A DNA stretch of 64,000 bases, taken from positions 1 through 64,000 of the forward strand of contig DASPVV010000078.1 in the NCBI GenBank assembly GCA_035622175.1. The letters are read 5' to 3'. Below the pieces are notes generated by a model. The model did not search any database and was not told the origin of the DNA. It worked only from the letters and a program-made list of their open reading frames with translations. The stretch is from JAFAGX01 sp035622175. GTDB lineage: Bacteria; Acidobacteriota; Terriglobia; Terriglobales; Acidobacteriaceae. The translations under genes were made by a program, and so were the position numbers. Each line of letters starts with the position of its first letter. Position 1 is the stretch's first letter. Below are positions 52,680-60,406 of this stretch, one piece after another.

Positions 52680-53687
52680 TCAGCGTACCCGAGAGGTCGA
52701 CCGCCGCGGAGCAAAATGCTGCCAGCCTCGGGGCGCGAGTTTCACTCGCCTGCCTTGACCGATCAAGAGCATGCGCCGGTCAGGCCGGATGCGACCGATG
52801 GCGGTGATGGGAGAGCCGGCAATTCGCGAGGGTACCGACACGCCAGGGGGAGCGGTGAACAGCAGTTCGTAATCCTCGCCACCGTGCAGGGCGAATCTGC
52901 GATCTACCGGGGTTGCTGGTTTTCCTAGACGGGCCAGGGGAATCGCCTCGGCCTCAATCTCCGCCCCCACCCGACTCTCGGCGCAAATATGTGCGAGATC
53001 ACTCGACAGCCCGTCGCTCAGGTCAATCATGGCCGAAGCGATGGCTCGTTCCCGCAGGAACCGTCCCACTTGGATTCGTGGCATGGGATGGAAGTGTTGG
53101 GGAAAATCGTGCGCCCGCAGCTTGCAACCGGAGAAAAGCAAGTTGAGGGCAGCGGAAGCACCGCCGAGCTTGCCGGTCACGTAGATGCGATCCCCCGCTC
53201 GGGCGCCGGAACGAGAGATGGCCTGATCGCGCGGCACCGATCCGACCACCACGATATCGATGAGTACGCCGCCGGGCGACTCTGAGGTGTCTCCTCCAGC
53301 CAGGCTGACCTTGAAAGTCTCGGCCAAGCTGAGCAGGCCTTCGAAGAACCCATTCACCCACGCCTGCGGCAGAGTTGGCGGCAGTGCGAGGGAAAGGAAG
53401 GCAGCGATTGGTTGTCCGCCCATGGCCGCGATGTCACTCAATCCTCGCGTGAGCGCACGCCGGCCGACCACTTCCGCTCGGTGCCACTCCCTTCGGAAGT
53501 GAATGCCCTCCAAGCTGAAATCCGTGGTGACCAGGGCCTGGTGCGCGGAAGGGATGCGCAGGACCGCCGCGTCATCCCCGATGCCGGCGACAACACCGCC
53601 GCCCCCGCGGGCGCGCTCGCGGATGCGCGCGATCAGTAAATTTTCCTGCAGTGGCAAGTCAGCCTCAACTATATCGGCTCGGGCCAC
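52680..53687 (-). CDS. thiL: Thiamine-monophosphate kinase
   Basis: A 335-residue kinase that makes thiamine diphosphate from thiamine monophosphate and ATP, the last step of the pathway. It belongs to the PurM/SelD-like superfamily. Visible motifs are GIGDDAAVLRIP (about 41-52), TTDFSLEGIHFRREW, VGRRALTRGLSDIAAMGG, VSLAGGDTSESPGG and ALHGGEDYELLFTAPPG. The start is GTG at 53687; the normal ThiL N-terminal region (ENLLIARIRER) is complete. No other thiamine gene and no TPP riboswitch is near. The C terminus is close to the family length. Confidence 0.93.
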   Translation of the reverse strand: MARADIVEADLPLQENLLIARIRERARGGGGVVAGIGDDAAVLRIPSAHQALVTTDFSLEGIHFRREWHRAEVVGRRALTRGLSDIAAMGGQPIAAFLSLALPPTLPQAWVNGFFEGLLSLAETFKVSLAGGDTSESPGGVLIDIVVVGSVPRDQAISRSGARAGDRIYVTGKLGGASAALNLLFSGCKLRAHDFPQHFHPMPRIQVGRFLRERAIASAMIDLSDGLSSDLAHICAESRVGAEIEAEAIPLARLGKPATPVDRRFALHGGEDYELLFTAPPGVSVPSRIAGSPITAIGRIRPDRRMLLIGQGRRVKLAPRGWQHFAPRRSTSRVR

Positions 53688-53811
53688 GGTTGAGAATCGC
53701 AGCCTCTTCGCGGCACATCGAAGGGCATGGTAACTTCCGGGTGGTTACCCCCACAAAGGAACGATGCGCCCCTATCAGGCTTTGGTAACCCAATTGCCGC
53801 CGCCAGGGTGA

Positions 53812-53840
53812 TTGACAGACAGAAGGCCCTTTGTTACCGT
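53812..53840 (+). promoter_or_regulatory. Predicted promoter of the leader RNA/M23 gene
   Basis: TTGACA (53812-53817, perfect), a 17-base spacer and TACCGT (53835-53840, three of six matches, TA...T). A start near 53847 would give a leader of about 185 bases before the M23 peptidase gene. Confidence 0.55.
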
Positions 53841-53846
53841 TCAGGA

Positions 53847-54031
53847 GCTGACTTCGCTGCCTTTGGCCAAGCTAACTGCCTTGAGCAGTTTGTCTTAGGC
53901 GCCTTGGGGTCGGGTACTGGTAAGACCTGAAGGCGCGAGCCCACCCCTCAGGAAGGTTAAGCCGGGATCAGGATCCGGTAGCCTGGCGGCGACGCCGTCG
54001 CAGGGCAGGCCTGATTTCAGGGAGGAACCTG
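53847..54031 (+). ncRNA. Structured leader RNA or small RNA upstream of the M23 gene
   Basis: The 185 bases between the promoter and the peptidase start hold several strong helices. AACTGC-CTTGA-GCAGTT comes first, near 53874-53890. GCGCCTT pairs with AAGGCGC, enclosing GGTC/GACC with a 12-base loop, and GCGAC-GCC-GTCGC closes the set just before the ribosome site. GAG...CCTT of the first part can also pair with CTC..AAGG of the third, so alternative folds exist. It was compared from memory with c-di-GMP-I and c-di-AMP (ydaO) riboswitches and 6S RNA. None matched convincingly. The c-di-AMP class often precedes peptidoglycan hydrolases, but its CAGCTAACC core is absent. Confidence 0.35.
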
Positions 54032-54940
54032 TTGCGAAAGCATAGTTACATCCTTTTCGTGGCGCGTGGGGAAGACGGCCAGCTGCGTAAGATCCCCATC
54101 CCGATCCAGTACTTGTACGTTCTGGTCGTGGGTGGAGTGATCGCAATGCTGAGCATGACCGGCATTGCCAGTTCGTACTTGCGAATGCTGTTCAAAGTTT
54201 CGAGCTTCAATGAACTGCGGGCGGAAGAGGAAGAACTCAGGAGCCGCTACACGCGACTCGAACAAGTTGCCAGGGAGAAGGACATTCAGGTCGCATCGTT
54301 GGGCTCGTTGGCGAGCGAAGTTTCCTCGCTCTATGGTCTGAAGACCGACCCGATTCTCACCCCGGCCAGTGATACGGTCGAAGACGCTCAGGTGAACTCT
54401 TCCCTCGATCGGCTCTACACTCTCAAGGATACGGCGCTCAGTGGCGCCGCTACCAACGGCATCTTGCTCGGCCTGACGCGCAACGTGACTCCGGCCGACT
54501 GGCTGCAAGCCAACTCGACTCCGAGCCTGTGGCCGGTAGAAGGTCCGGTGACGGGTTCTTTCGGGGAAAGAATTGATCCTTTTAACGGCGAAGGCGCCTT
54601 CCACAGCGGAGTGGATATCTCTGCCTCCGTGGGTCAGCCGGTAATTGCGCCGGCCGATGGCGTGGTGATCCTCGCCGATTATATGGGCGGCTACGGACGG
54701 GCCATCATGCTCGATCACGGGCACGGGATCACGACCCGCTATGGGCACTTGGCCAGCTTCGCGGTGGTTGCGGGACAAGTTGTACGTCGCGGCGACACCA
54801 TCGGATATGTCGGGCTCAGCGGCCGTAGTACCGGTCCGCACCTTCACTACGAAGTGCGCATCAATAACACACCCGTCAATCCCCACAAATACCTGCGCAT
54901 CACCGTGGCCCACGCGGGCGGATTTGCGGCCGGAAGCTGA
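54032..54940 (+). CDS. Membrane-anchored M23 (LytM-type) peptidase
   Basis: A 302-residue protein. One membrane helix (about residues 30-50), a coiled coil (about 58-85, NELRAEEEELRSRYTRLEQV) and a C-terminal peptidase M23 domain are visible. The metal ligands are all present: His and Asp in FHSGVDISA and the HxH of HLHYEV, and TTRYGHLASF is conserved. It should cut peptidoglycan cross-bridges or activate amidases. The start is TTG at 54032 with a strong GGAGG six bases upstream, so the non-ATG start is convincing. The gene follows a promoter and a structured leader of about 185 bases. Confidence 0.92.
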   Translation: MRKHSYILFVARGEDGQLRKIPIPIQYLYVLVVGGVIAMLSMTGIASSYLRMLFKVSSFNELRAEEEELRSRYTRLEQVAREKDIQVASLGSLASEVSSLYGLKTDPILTPASDTVEDAQVNSSLDRLYTLKDTALSGAATNGILLGLTRNVTPADWLQANSTPSLWPVEGPVTGSFGERIDPFNGEGAFHSGVDISASVGQPVIAPADGVVILADYMGGYGRAIMLDHGHGITTRYGHLASFAVVAGQVVRRGDTIGYVGLSGRSTGPHLHYEVRINNTPVNPHKYLRITVAHAGGFAAGS

Positions 54941-54988
54941 AGCTTCCGGAGCCGGGACGCGCATGCCAGGCTGCGAAGGCTGATCTCG

Positions 54989-55372
54989 CTAGCGCCTGAG
55001 TCCCACCCAACGCTCTGATACCACCATCGAGTTGACCGGATTTTGAGGATCGTAGCGGACCGAGGTGGGCACTCCGAGGCGGCAGGACTGTAGGTTGATG
55101 AGGGGTCGGAGACGGGTTACGTCCTGCGAAGCCTCGTAGGACACGCCGGCAACGTCGTAGCGAAAGATCAGCATGATCGCGGGCTGATGACCGTCGATCT
55201 CTTGTACGTCAATCACGGTGCCGTCGGTGATGCGTCCCACTTGGTCGAGCCAAGCGCGACGCTCTCGTTCGAGCTCTTCCGGCTGTTTGGCTTTACGCCT
55301 CAGCAAGAAGTATGCCGCCAGCGCCGCAGCGGCGCCGGTCAGAATCCACGAGCTCAGAGGAAGGGAAACCAT
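54989..55372 (-). CDS. Membrane protein with DUF3592-like domain
   Basis: A 127-residue protein. One N-terminal helix (WILTGAAAALAAYFLLRRK) is followed by a short charged linker and a beta-rich domain (VGRITDGTVIDVQEIDGHQP, LIFRYDVAGVSYEASQDVTR, VPTSVRYDPQNPVNSMV), which follows the DUF3592 pattern. The ATG at 55372 has GAGG five bases upstream; 35 further upstream codons in frame are unlikely to be used. Function unknown. It is convergent with the M23 gene. Confidence 0.75.
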   Translation of the reverse strand: MVSLPLSSWILTGAAAALAAYFLLRRKAKQPEELERERRAWLDQVGRITDGTVIDVQEIDGHQPAIMLIFRYDVAGVSYEASQDVTRLRPLINLQSCRLGVPTSVRYDPQNPVNSMVVSERWVGLRR

Positions 55373-55495
55373 ACGAGCCTCAACGCCTGCCTTCCTGCAC
55401 CGGAGATCCCTATACAGAATAATGTACTCATGTCCAGCGGTGAAAGAGCTCAGCCGGCTACCAATCGGGGCCGGCAATCGCAGTGGATCAACTTG

Positions 55496-55957
55496 TTATC
55501 TCCCCGCCTCCGATGTGTGATCATGGACGATTTTCCATCCTTCGGGAAACTTGCGAAAGACCAAGGTGAATAACCCAGAGGGGTTTTTGCCATCGGAGGT
55601 AGTCAGTTGCCAAGCTCCGCGCACGAAGGCCGAATCGGGTCCGAGCGTTTCCACTTCTAAATCCGAGAATCGAAGATTCCCCATCTCCCGCCCTTCCGCC
55701 TGATAACGCTTCTGGTAGCGTTCGAAAGCGGACTGCCAACCCGCGATCTTGGTTGCTTCGGAGAAGAACGTCAGTCGAGGAGAGTTCCAATAACCTGCCA
55801 TGAAGCCTTGAAGATCGTGGTGGTTCCAAGCTTCGACTTGGCGAAGAAGCACGCCTTCGACCGCCGCGTTTGCTTCTCGAGCGTCTTGGCCAAAACCAAC
55901 CAAGGGGCGGAACACAATCAGGAGAACGGTTGCGGCGGCGAATAAATTTGGACGCAT
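55496..55957 (-). CDS. Secreted SnoaL/DUF4440-like protein
   Basis: A 153-residue protein with a signal peptide (MRPNLFAAATVLLIVFRPLV, cleavage near GFGQ) and an NTF2-like cone: LLRQVEAWNHHDLQGFMAGY, WQSAFERYQKRYQAEGREMG, SAFVRGAWQLTTSDG and FTLVFRKFPEGWKIVHDHTS. This is the DUF4440/SnoaL3 pattern. Such domains bind small molecules or act as isomerases; no reaction is claimed. The frame is open 94 codons upstream, but ATG 55957 gives the signal peptide. It is the last of several small minus-strand genes here. Confidence 0.8.
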   Translation of the reverse strand: MRPNLFAAATVLLIVFRPLVGFGQDAREANAAVEGVLLRQVEAWNHHDLQGFMAGYWNSPRLTFFSEATKIAGWQSAFERYQKRYQAEGREMGNLRFSDLEVETLGPDSAFVRGAWQLTTSDGKNPSGLFTLVFRKFPEGWKIVHDHTSEAGR

Positions 55958-56045
55958 GTTCGACCCCAGGCGTAGTGTAGCCGGGCAGCGGAGAGGAAAA
56001 AAAGTGAGGCTTCGACTACCTCGATCCATGCCCGGGCAAGGCAGG

Positions 56046-56519
56046 TTAGGCGGGATTCTTTTTGGCCGACAACTCTTCGACCCGCTCCCAGGGGCGTTGC
56101 GGACGTTCCGGCAGGGGCTTGTCGCGATCTTCGATCCGGTCATACTGATAGGACGTGCTGACGGTTCCCAGAGACTCGTTATACAGGCTGGGTAATGCCA
56201 GAGCCTTTTTGAACTCTTCGGTGAATTGCTGCAGCGCATGCAGATGCTCGGCGGTGGCGGGAACTTCGGTCTTGGCCGTCTTGAGAAACTGCTGGTGCCC
56301 GCGATTCACGAGCTTCGAAATCTCGCCCCCGATCAAGTAACCCGGATAGGCAAAGATTTTCACCGCATCGTCGCCGTTTTTCTGGATGGCAGCGGAGCAA
56401 TTGTACTTCTTCAGAAACACCCGAGCTTGCGTGCCCGGAGCCTCGATCAGGTCGAAGCCATGATCGCGCAACCAGTTCAGCGCTTCTTCGTAACCACGAT
56501 GTTCTTGTTTTCCAGCCAT
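56046..56519 (-). CDS. Conserved-type hypothetical protein
   Basis: About 157 residues starting MAGKQEHRGYEEALNWLRDH; the frame is open 12 codons further (56555), giving an alternative start. It is a soluble alpha/beta protein with a regular pattern (FLKKYNCSAAIQKNGDDAVK, IFAYPGYLIGGEISKLVNRG, AEHLHALQQFTEEFKKALAL) and a charged Pro-rich tail ending AKKNPA. No catalytic motif was recognised. It is divergent from cysM; the 135-base gap holds the cysM promoter region. Confidence 0.65.
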   Translation of the reverse strand: MAGKQEHRGYEEALNWLRDHGFDLIEAPGTQARVFLKKYNCSAAIQKNGDDAVKIFAYPGYLIGGEISKLVNRGHQQFLKTAKTEVPATAEHLHALQQFTEEFKKALALPSLYNESLGTVSTSYQYDRIEDRDKPLPERPQRPWERVEELSAKKNPA

Positions 56520-56600
56520 ACGAACTTTGTCCGTCGTGTACCTTAGATGCGGCATCGTGGCGCAAGATGCCAGCTTTCTGTGGAACCAAGCAAACTCCCT

Positions 56601-56606
56601 TATAAT
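56601..56606 (+). promoter_or_regulatory. -10 box for the cysM cluster
   Basis: A perfect TATAAT 49 bases before the cysM ATG; the -35 region is poor. The transcribed leader would contain CCGGTT...AACCGG, a six-base inverted repeat with a 16-base loop. Confidence 0.45.
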
Positions 56607-56654
56607 CTAACCCAGGGCCGGTTGTGCCAGCTTTTCCCGAACCGGACCATTACC

Positions 56655-57698
56655 ATGGTCACCGAGCGCAGTAGCGACTGGATCGACAACGGCTCTCCGA
56701 AACCGGTGGAACTGTCCGCTTCTTCGTCACCTACCGAGGTCGACGGTGCCGAACGCCAGCCCAGCTGGATAGACCCGCCGTTGCCAAAACTCGGTCAGAG
56801 CAGTTTGGATCGGGTGGGCAACACTCCCCTGCTTCGGCTCGAGCGCGTCGCCGCCGAGATCCCCGGGGTTCAAATCCTTGGCAAGGCGGAATGGCTCAAT
56901 CCTGGAGGCTCGATCAAAGATCGAGCTGCTGCCAACATTGTGGTCCAAGCGCGCCGGGAAGGTAAGTTAATTCCCGGTAAAATCTTGCTCGATTCGACTA
57001 GCGGAAATACTGGCATTGCCTATGCCATGTTGGGAGCGGCGCAAGGTTTTCCGGTGAGCTTGTGCATGCCGGAGAATGTTTCCGTCGAGCGCAAACGCAT
57101 CCTGCATGCTTATGGCGCCGAGGTCATCTACACGGATTCTGCCGACGGCTCCGACGGCGCCATCCGCAAAGCCCGCGAGTTGGCGGCCGAACATCCCGAG
57201 CGATACTTCTACGCCGATCAGTATTCGAACCCTGCCAATTGGCAAGCCCATTACCAGGGCACCGCCAATGAAATCTGGCAGCAGACGCAAGGCCGGATCA
57301 CCCACTTCGTCGCCATGTTGGGTACGAGCGGCACCTTCGTCGGCACGGCCCGGCGCTTGAAAGAACTGAATCCACAGATTCGCTGTATCTCCTTGCAGCC
57401 CGATTCGCCGTTCCACGGGATTGAAGGGGCCAAGCACATGGCCAGTGCCATCGTGCCGAAGATTTACGATCCAACTCTGGCCGATGCCGATGTCGGAATT
57501 TCAACCGAAGACGCCTACCGCATGGCGAAACGGCTGGCTCAGGAGGAAGGCCTTCTGGTGGGCATCTCGGCGGCCGCGGCGGTGGTAGGGTGCCTCGAAC
57601 TCGCCCGCCAGGCTCAACCTGCGCAAGGCGGCGTGTGGGTCACGATGCTATGCGATTCGGGAGACAAGTATCTGAGCGAGAGGTTCTGGGAGGAATGA
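56655..57698 (+). CDS. cysM: Cysteine synthase, CysM-like, of the CysO thiocarboxylate pathway
   Basis: A 347-residue PLP enzyme. The PLP lysine is in GGSIKDRAA, the phosphate-binding loop in DSTSGNTGIAYA, and a glycine-rich GTSGTFVGTARRL follows. It has an N-terminal extension of about 40 residues. Neighbours decide its role: a JAMM peptidase, a ThiS-like carrier and a MoeZ-like activator follow on the same strand, as for Mycobacterium tuberculosis CysM. That enzyme uses O-phosphoserine and the CysO thiocarboxylate to make CysO-cysteine. The Arg that selects phosphoserine in the mycobacterial enzyme cannot be placed with certainty here. The start ATG 56655 has no good ribosome site; the frame is open upstream. 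Confidence 0.92.
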   Translation: MVTERSSDWIDNGSPKPVELSASSSPTEVDGAERQPSWIDPPLPKLGQSSLDRVGNTPLLRLERVAAEIPGVQILGKAEWLNPGGSIKDRAAANIVVQARREGKLIPGKILLDSTSGNTGIAYAMLGAAQGFPVSLCMPENVSVERKRILHAYGAEVIYTDSADGSDGAIRKARELAAEHPERYFYADQYSNPANWQAHYQGTANEIWQQTQGRITHFVAMLGTSGTFVGTARRLKELNPQIRCISLQPDSPFHGIEGAKHMASAIVPKIYDPTLADADVGISTEDAYRMAKRLAQEEGLLVGISAAAAVVGCLELARQAQPAQGGVWVTMLCDSGDKYLSERFWEE

Positions 57699-57800
57699 GA
57701 AGCGGAGTCAGGGCTGCAACTGCCCGCTCGCCCATTCGCGTTGCGGTCCGCCCCTGGCCATCCAGACCATAACACTCCCTGGTAAGGATTCCATTCCTCG

Positions 57801-58235
57801 ATGCTACGAATCGGCCACGCGCACTACGAAGCTCTCCGCCGTCACGGCGAGGAGACGTATCCGCACGAGTGTTGTGGTGTCCTGCTGGGCCGCATGGAGG
57901 AAGCTGGGCGCAGGGTGGTCACCTCGATTGCACGTTGCCAGAATACGCGCGAGGATTCCCCACAGAACCGCTACCAGATCGATCCCAGGGAGCTGATTCG
58001 CATCCAACGCGAGGGACGCGAGCGGCAAGAAGACATCATCGGTTTCTATCATTCCCATCCCGACCACGCGGCGCGCTGGTCGCCCACCGATCTGGCGGAA
58101 GCCCATTGGTTTGGCTGCTCGTACGTGATTACCAGTGTGGAGAAGGGGAAGGCAGCGGCTACCAACTCCTTCGAGCTGGCCGGCCGGGATGAACAGGATA
58201 AGCAGCTCGTAAGCGAGCCGATCGAAGTCGGATGA
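57801..58235 (+). CDS. mec: JAMM/M67 zinc peptidase (Mec-like)
   Basis: A 144-residue JAMM peptidase. The motif HxH-x7-S-x2-D is perfect in HSHPDHAARWSPTD (about 87-100), and the upstream catalytic Glu is likely in YPHECCGVLLG. In mycobacteria the equivalent Mec releases cysteine from the CysO C terminus. In other sulphur-carrier systems (QbsD acting on QbsE) the JAMM protein trims a C-terminal extension to expose Gly-Gly. Because the adjacent CysO ends in GGWHC, both jobs are plausible here. It lies 102 bases after cysM and 49 bases before cysO. Confidence 0.92.
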   Translation: MLRIGHAHYEALRRHGEETYPHECCGVLLGRMEEAGRRVVTSIARCQNTREDSPQNRYQIDPRELIRIQREGRERQEDIIGFYHSHPDHAARWSPTDLAEAHWFGCSYVITSVEKGKAAATNSFELAGRDEQDKQLVSEPIEVG

Positions 58236-58284
58236 AAGAGGAAAGCTGAATCCTTCGCCGCTCGTGCGGCATCTTTCTAGGATC

Positions 58285-58566
58285 ATGTCCAAGGTTCATA
58301 TTCCCGGTCCCTTGCGCCCCTATGCCAGTCAGCAGGCCGATGTTGCCGTGAAGGGCAACACCGTGGGCGCCGTGCTTTTGGACCTGGTTGCCAGGCACCC
58401 CGATCTCAGGCGCCATCTCTATACCGAGGATGGCAGGCTTCGGGCCTTCGTCAATGTTTACGTGAACGACGAAGACATTCGCTACCTCGAGCGAGAGGCC
58501 ACGGCGGTGAAGGACAGTGATACGATTTCGATTGTGCCGTCCGTTGCCGGGGGCTGGCATTGTTGA
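58285..58566 (+). CDS. cysO: CysO/ThiS-like sulphur carrier with masked C terminus
   Basis: A 93-residue beta-grasp protein close to mycobacterial CysO: VHIPGPLRPYA, then GNTVGAVLLDLVARHP, FVNVYVNDEDIRYLEREATA and DSDTISIVPSVAGGWHC. Active carriers end in Gly-Gly so that MoeZ can adenylate and thiocarboxylate them. Here Gly89-Gly90 is followed by Trp-His-Cys, so the product must be cut after Gly90. The stop (TGA, 58564-58566) is not recoded, because the following frame has no carrier sequence. The start is ATG 58285. Confidence 0.92.
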   Translation: MSKVHIPGPLRPYASQQADVAVKGNTVGAVLLDLVARHPDLRRHLYTEDGRLRAFVNVYVNDEDIRYLEREATAVKDSDTISIVPSVAGGWHC

Positions 58567-58677
58567 CGATGGATGGGATGGCTGCCGTCCGTATGCCGCA
58601 AAGCTTCCGTGGATTGTCCGGATCCGCCTGTCGCGGCTAGTCTCCCCGCATGGGAGCAAAACGCAGCTGAGGTTCTT

Positions 58678-59853
58678 ATGGCCACTGTTTCCCAACCCCA
58701 ACCCGAAGGCGCCACCCTCAACCAGGATGAAATTCTTCGTTACTCACGCCACCTGATCATGCCCGAGGTGGGCATGGAGGGCCAACAGAAGCTCAAGGCC
58801 GCGCGGGTGCTTTTGATTGGCGCGGGCGGGCTGGGTTCCCCGCTGGCACTGTACTTGGCTGCGGCCGGCGTGGGGACGCTCGGGATGGTCGACTTCGACG
58901 TGGTGGATTACACCAATCTGCAGCGCCAGATTGTTCACTCGACCGCCGATGTGGGGCGCAAGAAGCTGGAATCGGCAAGCGAAAAGCTGAAGGCGATGAA
59001 TCCGTTTGTCCAGATCCGCCCGTTTGAAACCAAGCTCACCAGCCAGAACGCTCTCGAGCTGTTTCAGGACTTCGACATCATTGCTGACGGCACAGACAAC
59101 TTCCCCACCCGTTATCTGGTCAACGATGCCTGCGTGCTCAGCGGCAAGCCCAACGTCTACGGATCGATTTTCCGCTTTGAAGGCCAGGCCAGTGTGTTTG
59201 CTACCGCCCATGGCCCTTGCTATCGCTGCTTGTATCCCGAGCCGCCCCCGCCGGGGCTGGTTCCATCCTGCGCCGAAGGTGGGGTGTTGGGCATTCTGCC
59301 GGGACTGGTCGGGGTCATTCAGGCTACCGAAGTGGTCAAGTTGATCCTGGGCATCGGCGACCCGCTGATCGGACGCTTGTTGCTGGTCGACGCTTTGGGC
59401 TTGAAGTTCCGCGAGCTCAAGCTGCGCAAGAATCCCGATTGCCCCGCCTGTGGCACCCATCCCACCCTCACCCAGCTGATCGATTACAATCAGTTTTGCG
59501 GAATTCGTGGGGAGGAGAAACAACCTGTGGAAGCGAGCATCCCGGAAATCGAAGTCGAAGAACTGAAGCGCCGCTTGGATGGCGGGGAAGACCTGTTCAT
59601 CTTGGACGTGCGCGAGCCGCACGAGTATAAGATCGCAAACCTTGGTGGCCACCTGATCCCGCTGAACGAGCTGCCCAGACGGATTCACGAACTCGATTCC
59701 AGCCGCGAGATCGTGGCCCACTGCAAGCTGGGAGGCCGCAGCGCCAAAGCGGTCCAGTTCCTGCGCCAGGCCGGATTCCAGAAGGTCCACAATCTCAAGG
59801 GCGGCATCACGGCTTGGGCCGAGCGCATCGATCCGAAGATCCCCAAGTACTGA
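58678..59853 (+). CDS. moeZ: MoeZ-like sulphur-carrier adenylyltransferase/sulphurtransferase
   Basis: A 391-residue two-domain protein. Residues about 20-270 are a ThiF/MoeB/E1-like adenylyltransferase: RVLLIGAGGLGSPLALYLAA, VDFDVVDYTNLQRQIVHST and ADGTDNFPTRYLVND, with zinc Cys pairs in YRCLYPEP and CPACGTHP. Residues about 285-391 are a rhodanese domain with the active Cys in HCKLGGRSAKA. It should activate the CysO Gly-Gly end and load it with sulphur, as MoeZ does for mycobacterial CysO. GAGG lies five bases before ATG 58678. It completes the cysM-mec-cysO-moeZ order. Confidence 0.94.
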   Translation: MATVSQPQPEGATLNQDEILRYSRHLIMPEVGMEGQQKLKAARVLLIGAGGLGSPLALYLAAAGVGTLGMVDFDVVDYTNLQRQIVHSTADVGRKKLESASEKLKAMNPFVQIRPFETKLTSQNALELFQDFDIIADGTDNFPTRYLVNDACVLSGKPNVYGSIFRFEGQASVFATAHGPCYRCLYPEPPPPGLVPSCAEGGVLGILPGLVGVIQATEVVKLILGIGDPLIGRLLLVDALGLKFRELKLRKNPDCPACGTHPTLTQLIDYNQFCGIRGEEKQPVEASIPEIEVEELKRRLDGGEDLFILDVREPHEYKIANLGGHLIPLNELPRRIHELDSSREIVAHCKLGGRSAKAVQFLRQAGFQKVHNLKGGITAWAERIDPKIPKY

Positions 59854-59863
59854 GGGTGGTGGG

Positions 59864-59891
59864 AAAAAAATTGGGGAGCCGGGCGCTCCCC
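59864..59891 (-). terminator. Intrinsic terminator of the gene at 59904-60299
   Basis: GGGGAGC and GCTCCCC (59873-59879 and 59885-59891) form a perfect 7-bp stem with a five-base loop. In the minus direction it is followed by AA and seven T (59864-59870). It lies 12 bases after the stop of the minus-strand gene; in the plus direction no T-run follows, though the stem may also aid moeZ. Confidence 0.8.
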
Positions 59892-59903
59892 CCTGTTCGA
59901 TGC

Positions 59904-60299
59904 TTACTTCGACGCGCCACCGGCTTCGCTGGCAGTTTCTTCTCCGAGCACCAGCACATACTTCTTGCCCGCAAAACGTATTTGCGAGAGTGAGTGGCTG
60001 CCATCCTGATTGCCCAGGACCACCGCTGCATCGGAGTCGGATGCCTTTTCGACATCGACCCGTCGCGCCGGAGCAGTGGCTACGACCTTTTTCCCTTTGA
60101 GGATGTTCAGCTGCACGTTCGCACCCGTGCCTTCCCACTTCAGCGAGTACTCCCCTGCCGGAATGAGCCGCCCGTTGATGGTCACATCGTTCATTGTGGT
60201 GAGGGAGCCCTTGTTGCTGTCACTGGCCGCGAACACGCTTGTCGCCAGCAGCAATACCAGTCCCAGCAACAAGCCCTTGGAAACGTATGTGGTCTTCAT
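59904..60299 (-). CDS. Secreted hypothetical protein
   Basis: A 131-residue exported protein. A signal peptide (MKTTYVSKGLLLGLVLLLAT, cleavage near VFAA) is followed by a small beta domain: TMNDVTINGRLIPAGEYSLK, WEGTGANVQLNILKGKKVV and ATAPARRVDVEKASDSDAAV. The phrase IPAGEYSLKW recalls DUF2911-like and other beta-barrel secreted proteins of Acidobacteriota. No function is assigned. AAGGAGA lies five bases before the ATG, and a strong terminator follows the stop, so this is a single-gene unit. Confidence 0.8.
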   Translation of the reverse strand: MKTTYVSKGLLLGLVLLLATSVFAASDSNKGSLTTMNDVTINGRLIPAGEYSLKWEGTGANVQLNILKGKKVVATAPARRVDVEKASDSDAAVVLGNQDGSHSLSQIRFAGKKYVLVLGEETASEAGGASK

Positions 60300-60372
60300 T
60301 TGGTTCTCCTTTTTTGTCTTCCCGAATAGCGTCGGGAACCGGCTCTGGGCGGCTTGGCTTGCCTAAAAAGAC

Positions 60373-60400
60373 TTGCGTTTCTTCCCCGAAGGCCTACAAT
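60373..60400 (+). promoter_or_regulatory. Predicted promoter of the candidate small RNA
   Basis: TTGCGT (60373-60378), a 16-base spacer and TACAAT (60395-60400). The -10 box matches at five of six bases; the -35 box only at TTG. A start near 60407 and the terminator at 60524-60557 would define a transcript of about 150 bases. Confidence 0.45.
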
Positions 60401-60406
60401 CATGCC

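Noticed and set aside
53847..54031. c-di-AMP (ydaO), c-di-GMP-I riboswitch or 6S RNA
   Set aside because: Position and target suit a riboswitch, but the conserved core sequences of the two riboswitch classes are not found, and the 6S central-bubble form could not be drawn convincingly. It is left as an unassigned structured leader.
58564..58566. TGA of cysO as another selenocysteine codon after Trp-His-Cys
   Set aside because: The downstream frame (RWMGWLPSVC...) has no carrier or other family likeness, no compact hairpin was found at the proper distance, and CysO proteins end at about this length.
58744..60138. A 464-residue open frame antisense to moeZ and overlapping the small secreted protein gene
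   Set aside because: Shadow of the GC-rich moeZ coding frame; no domain signature, and it crosses a clear terminator at 59864-59891.
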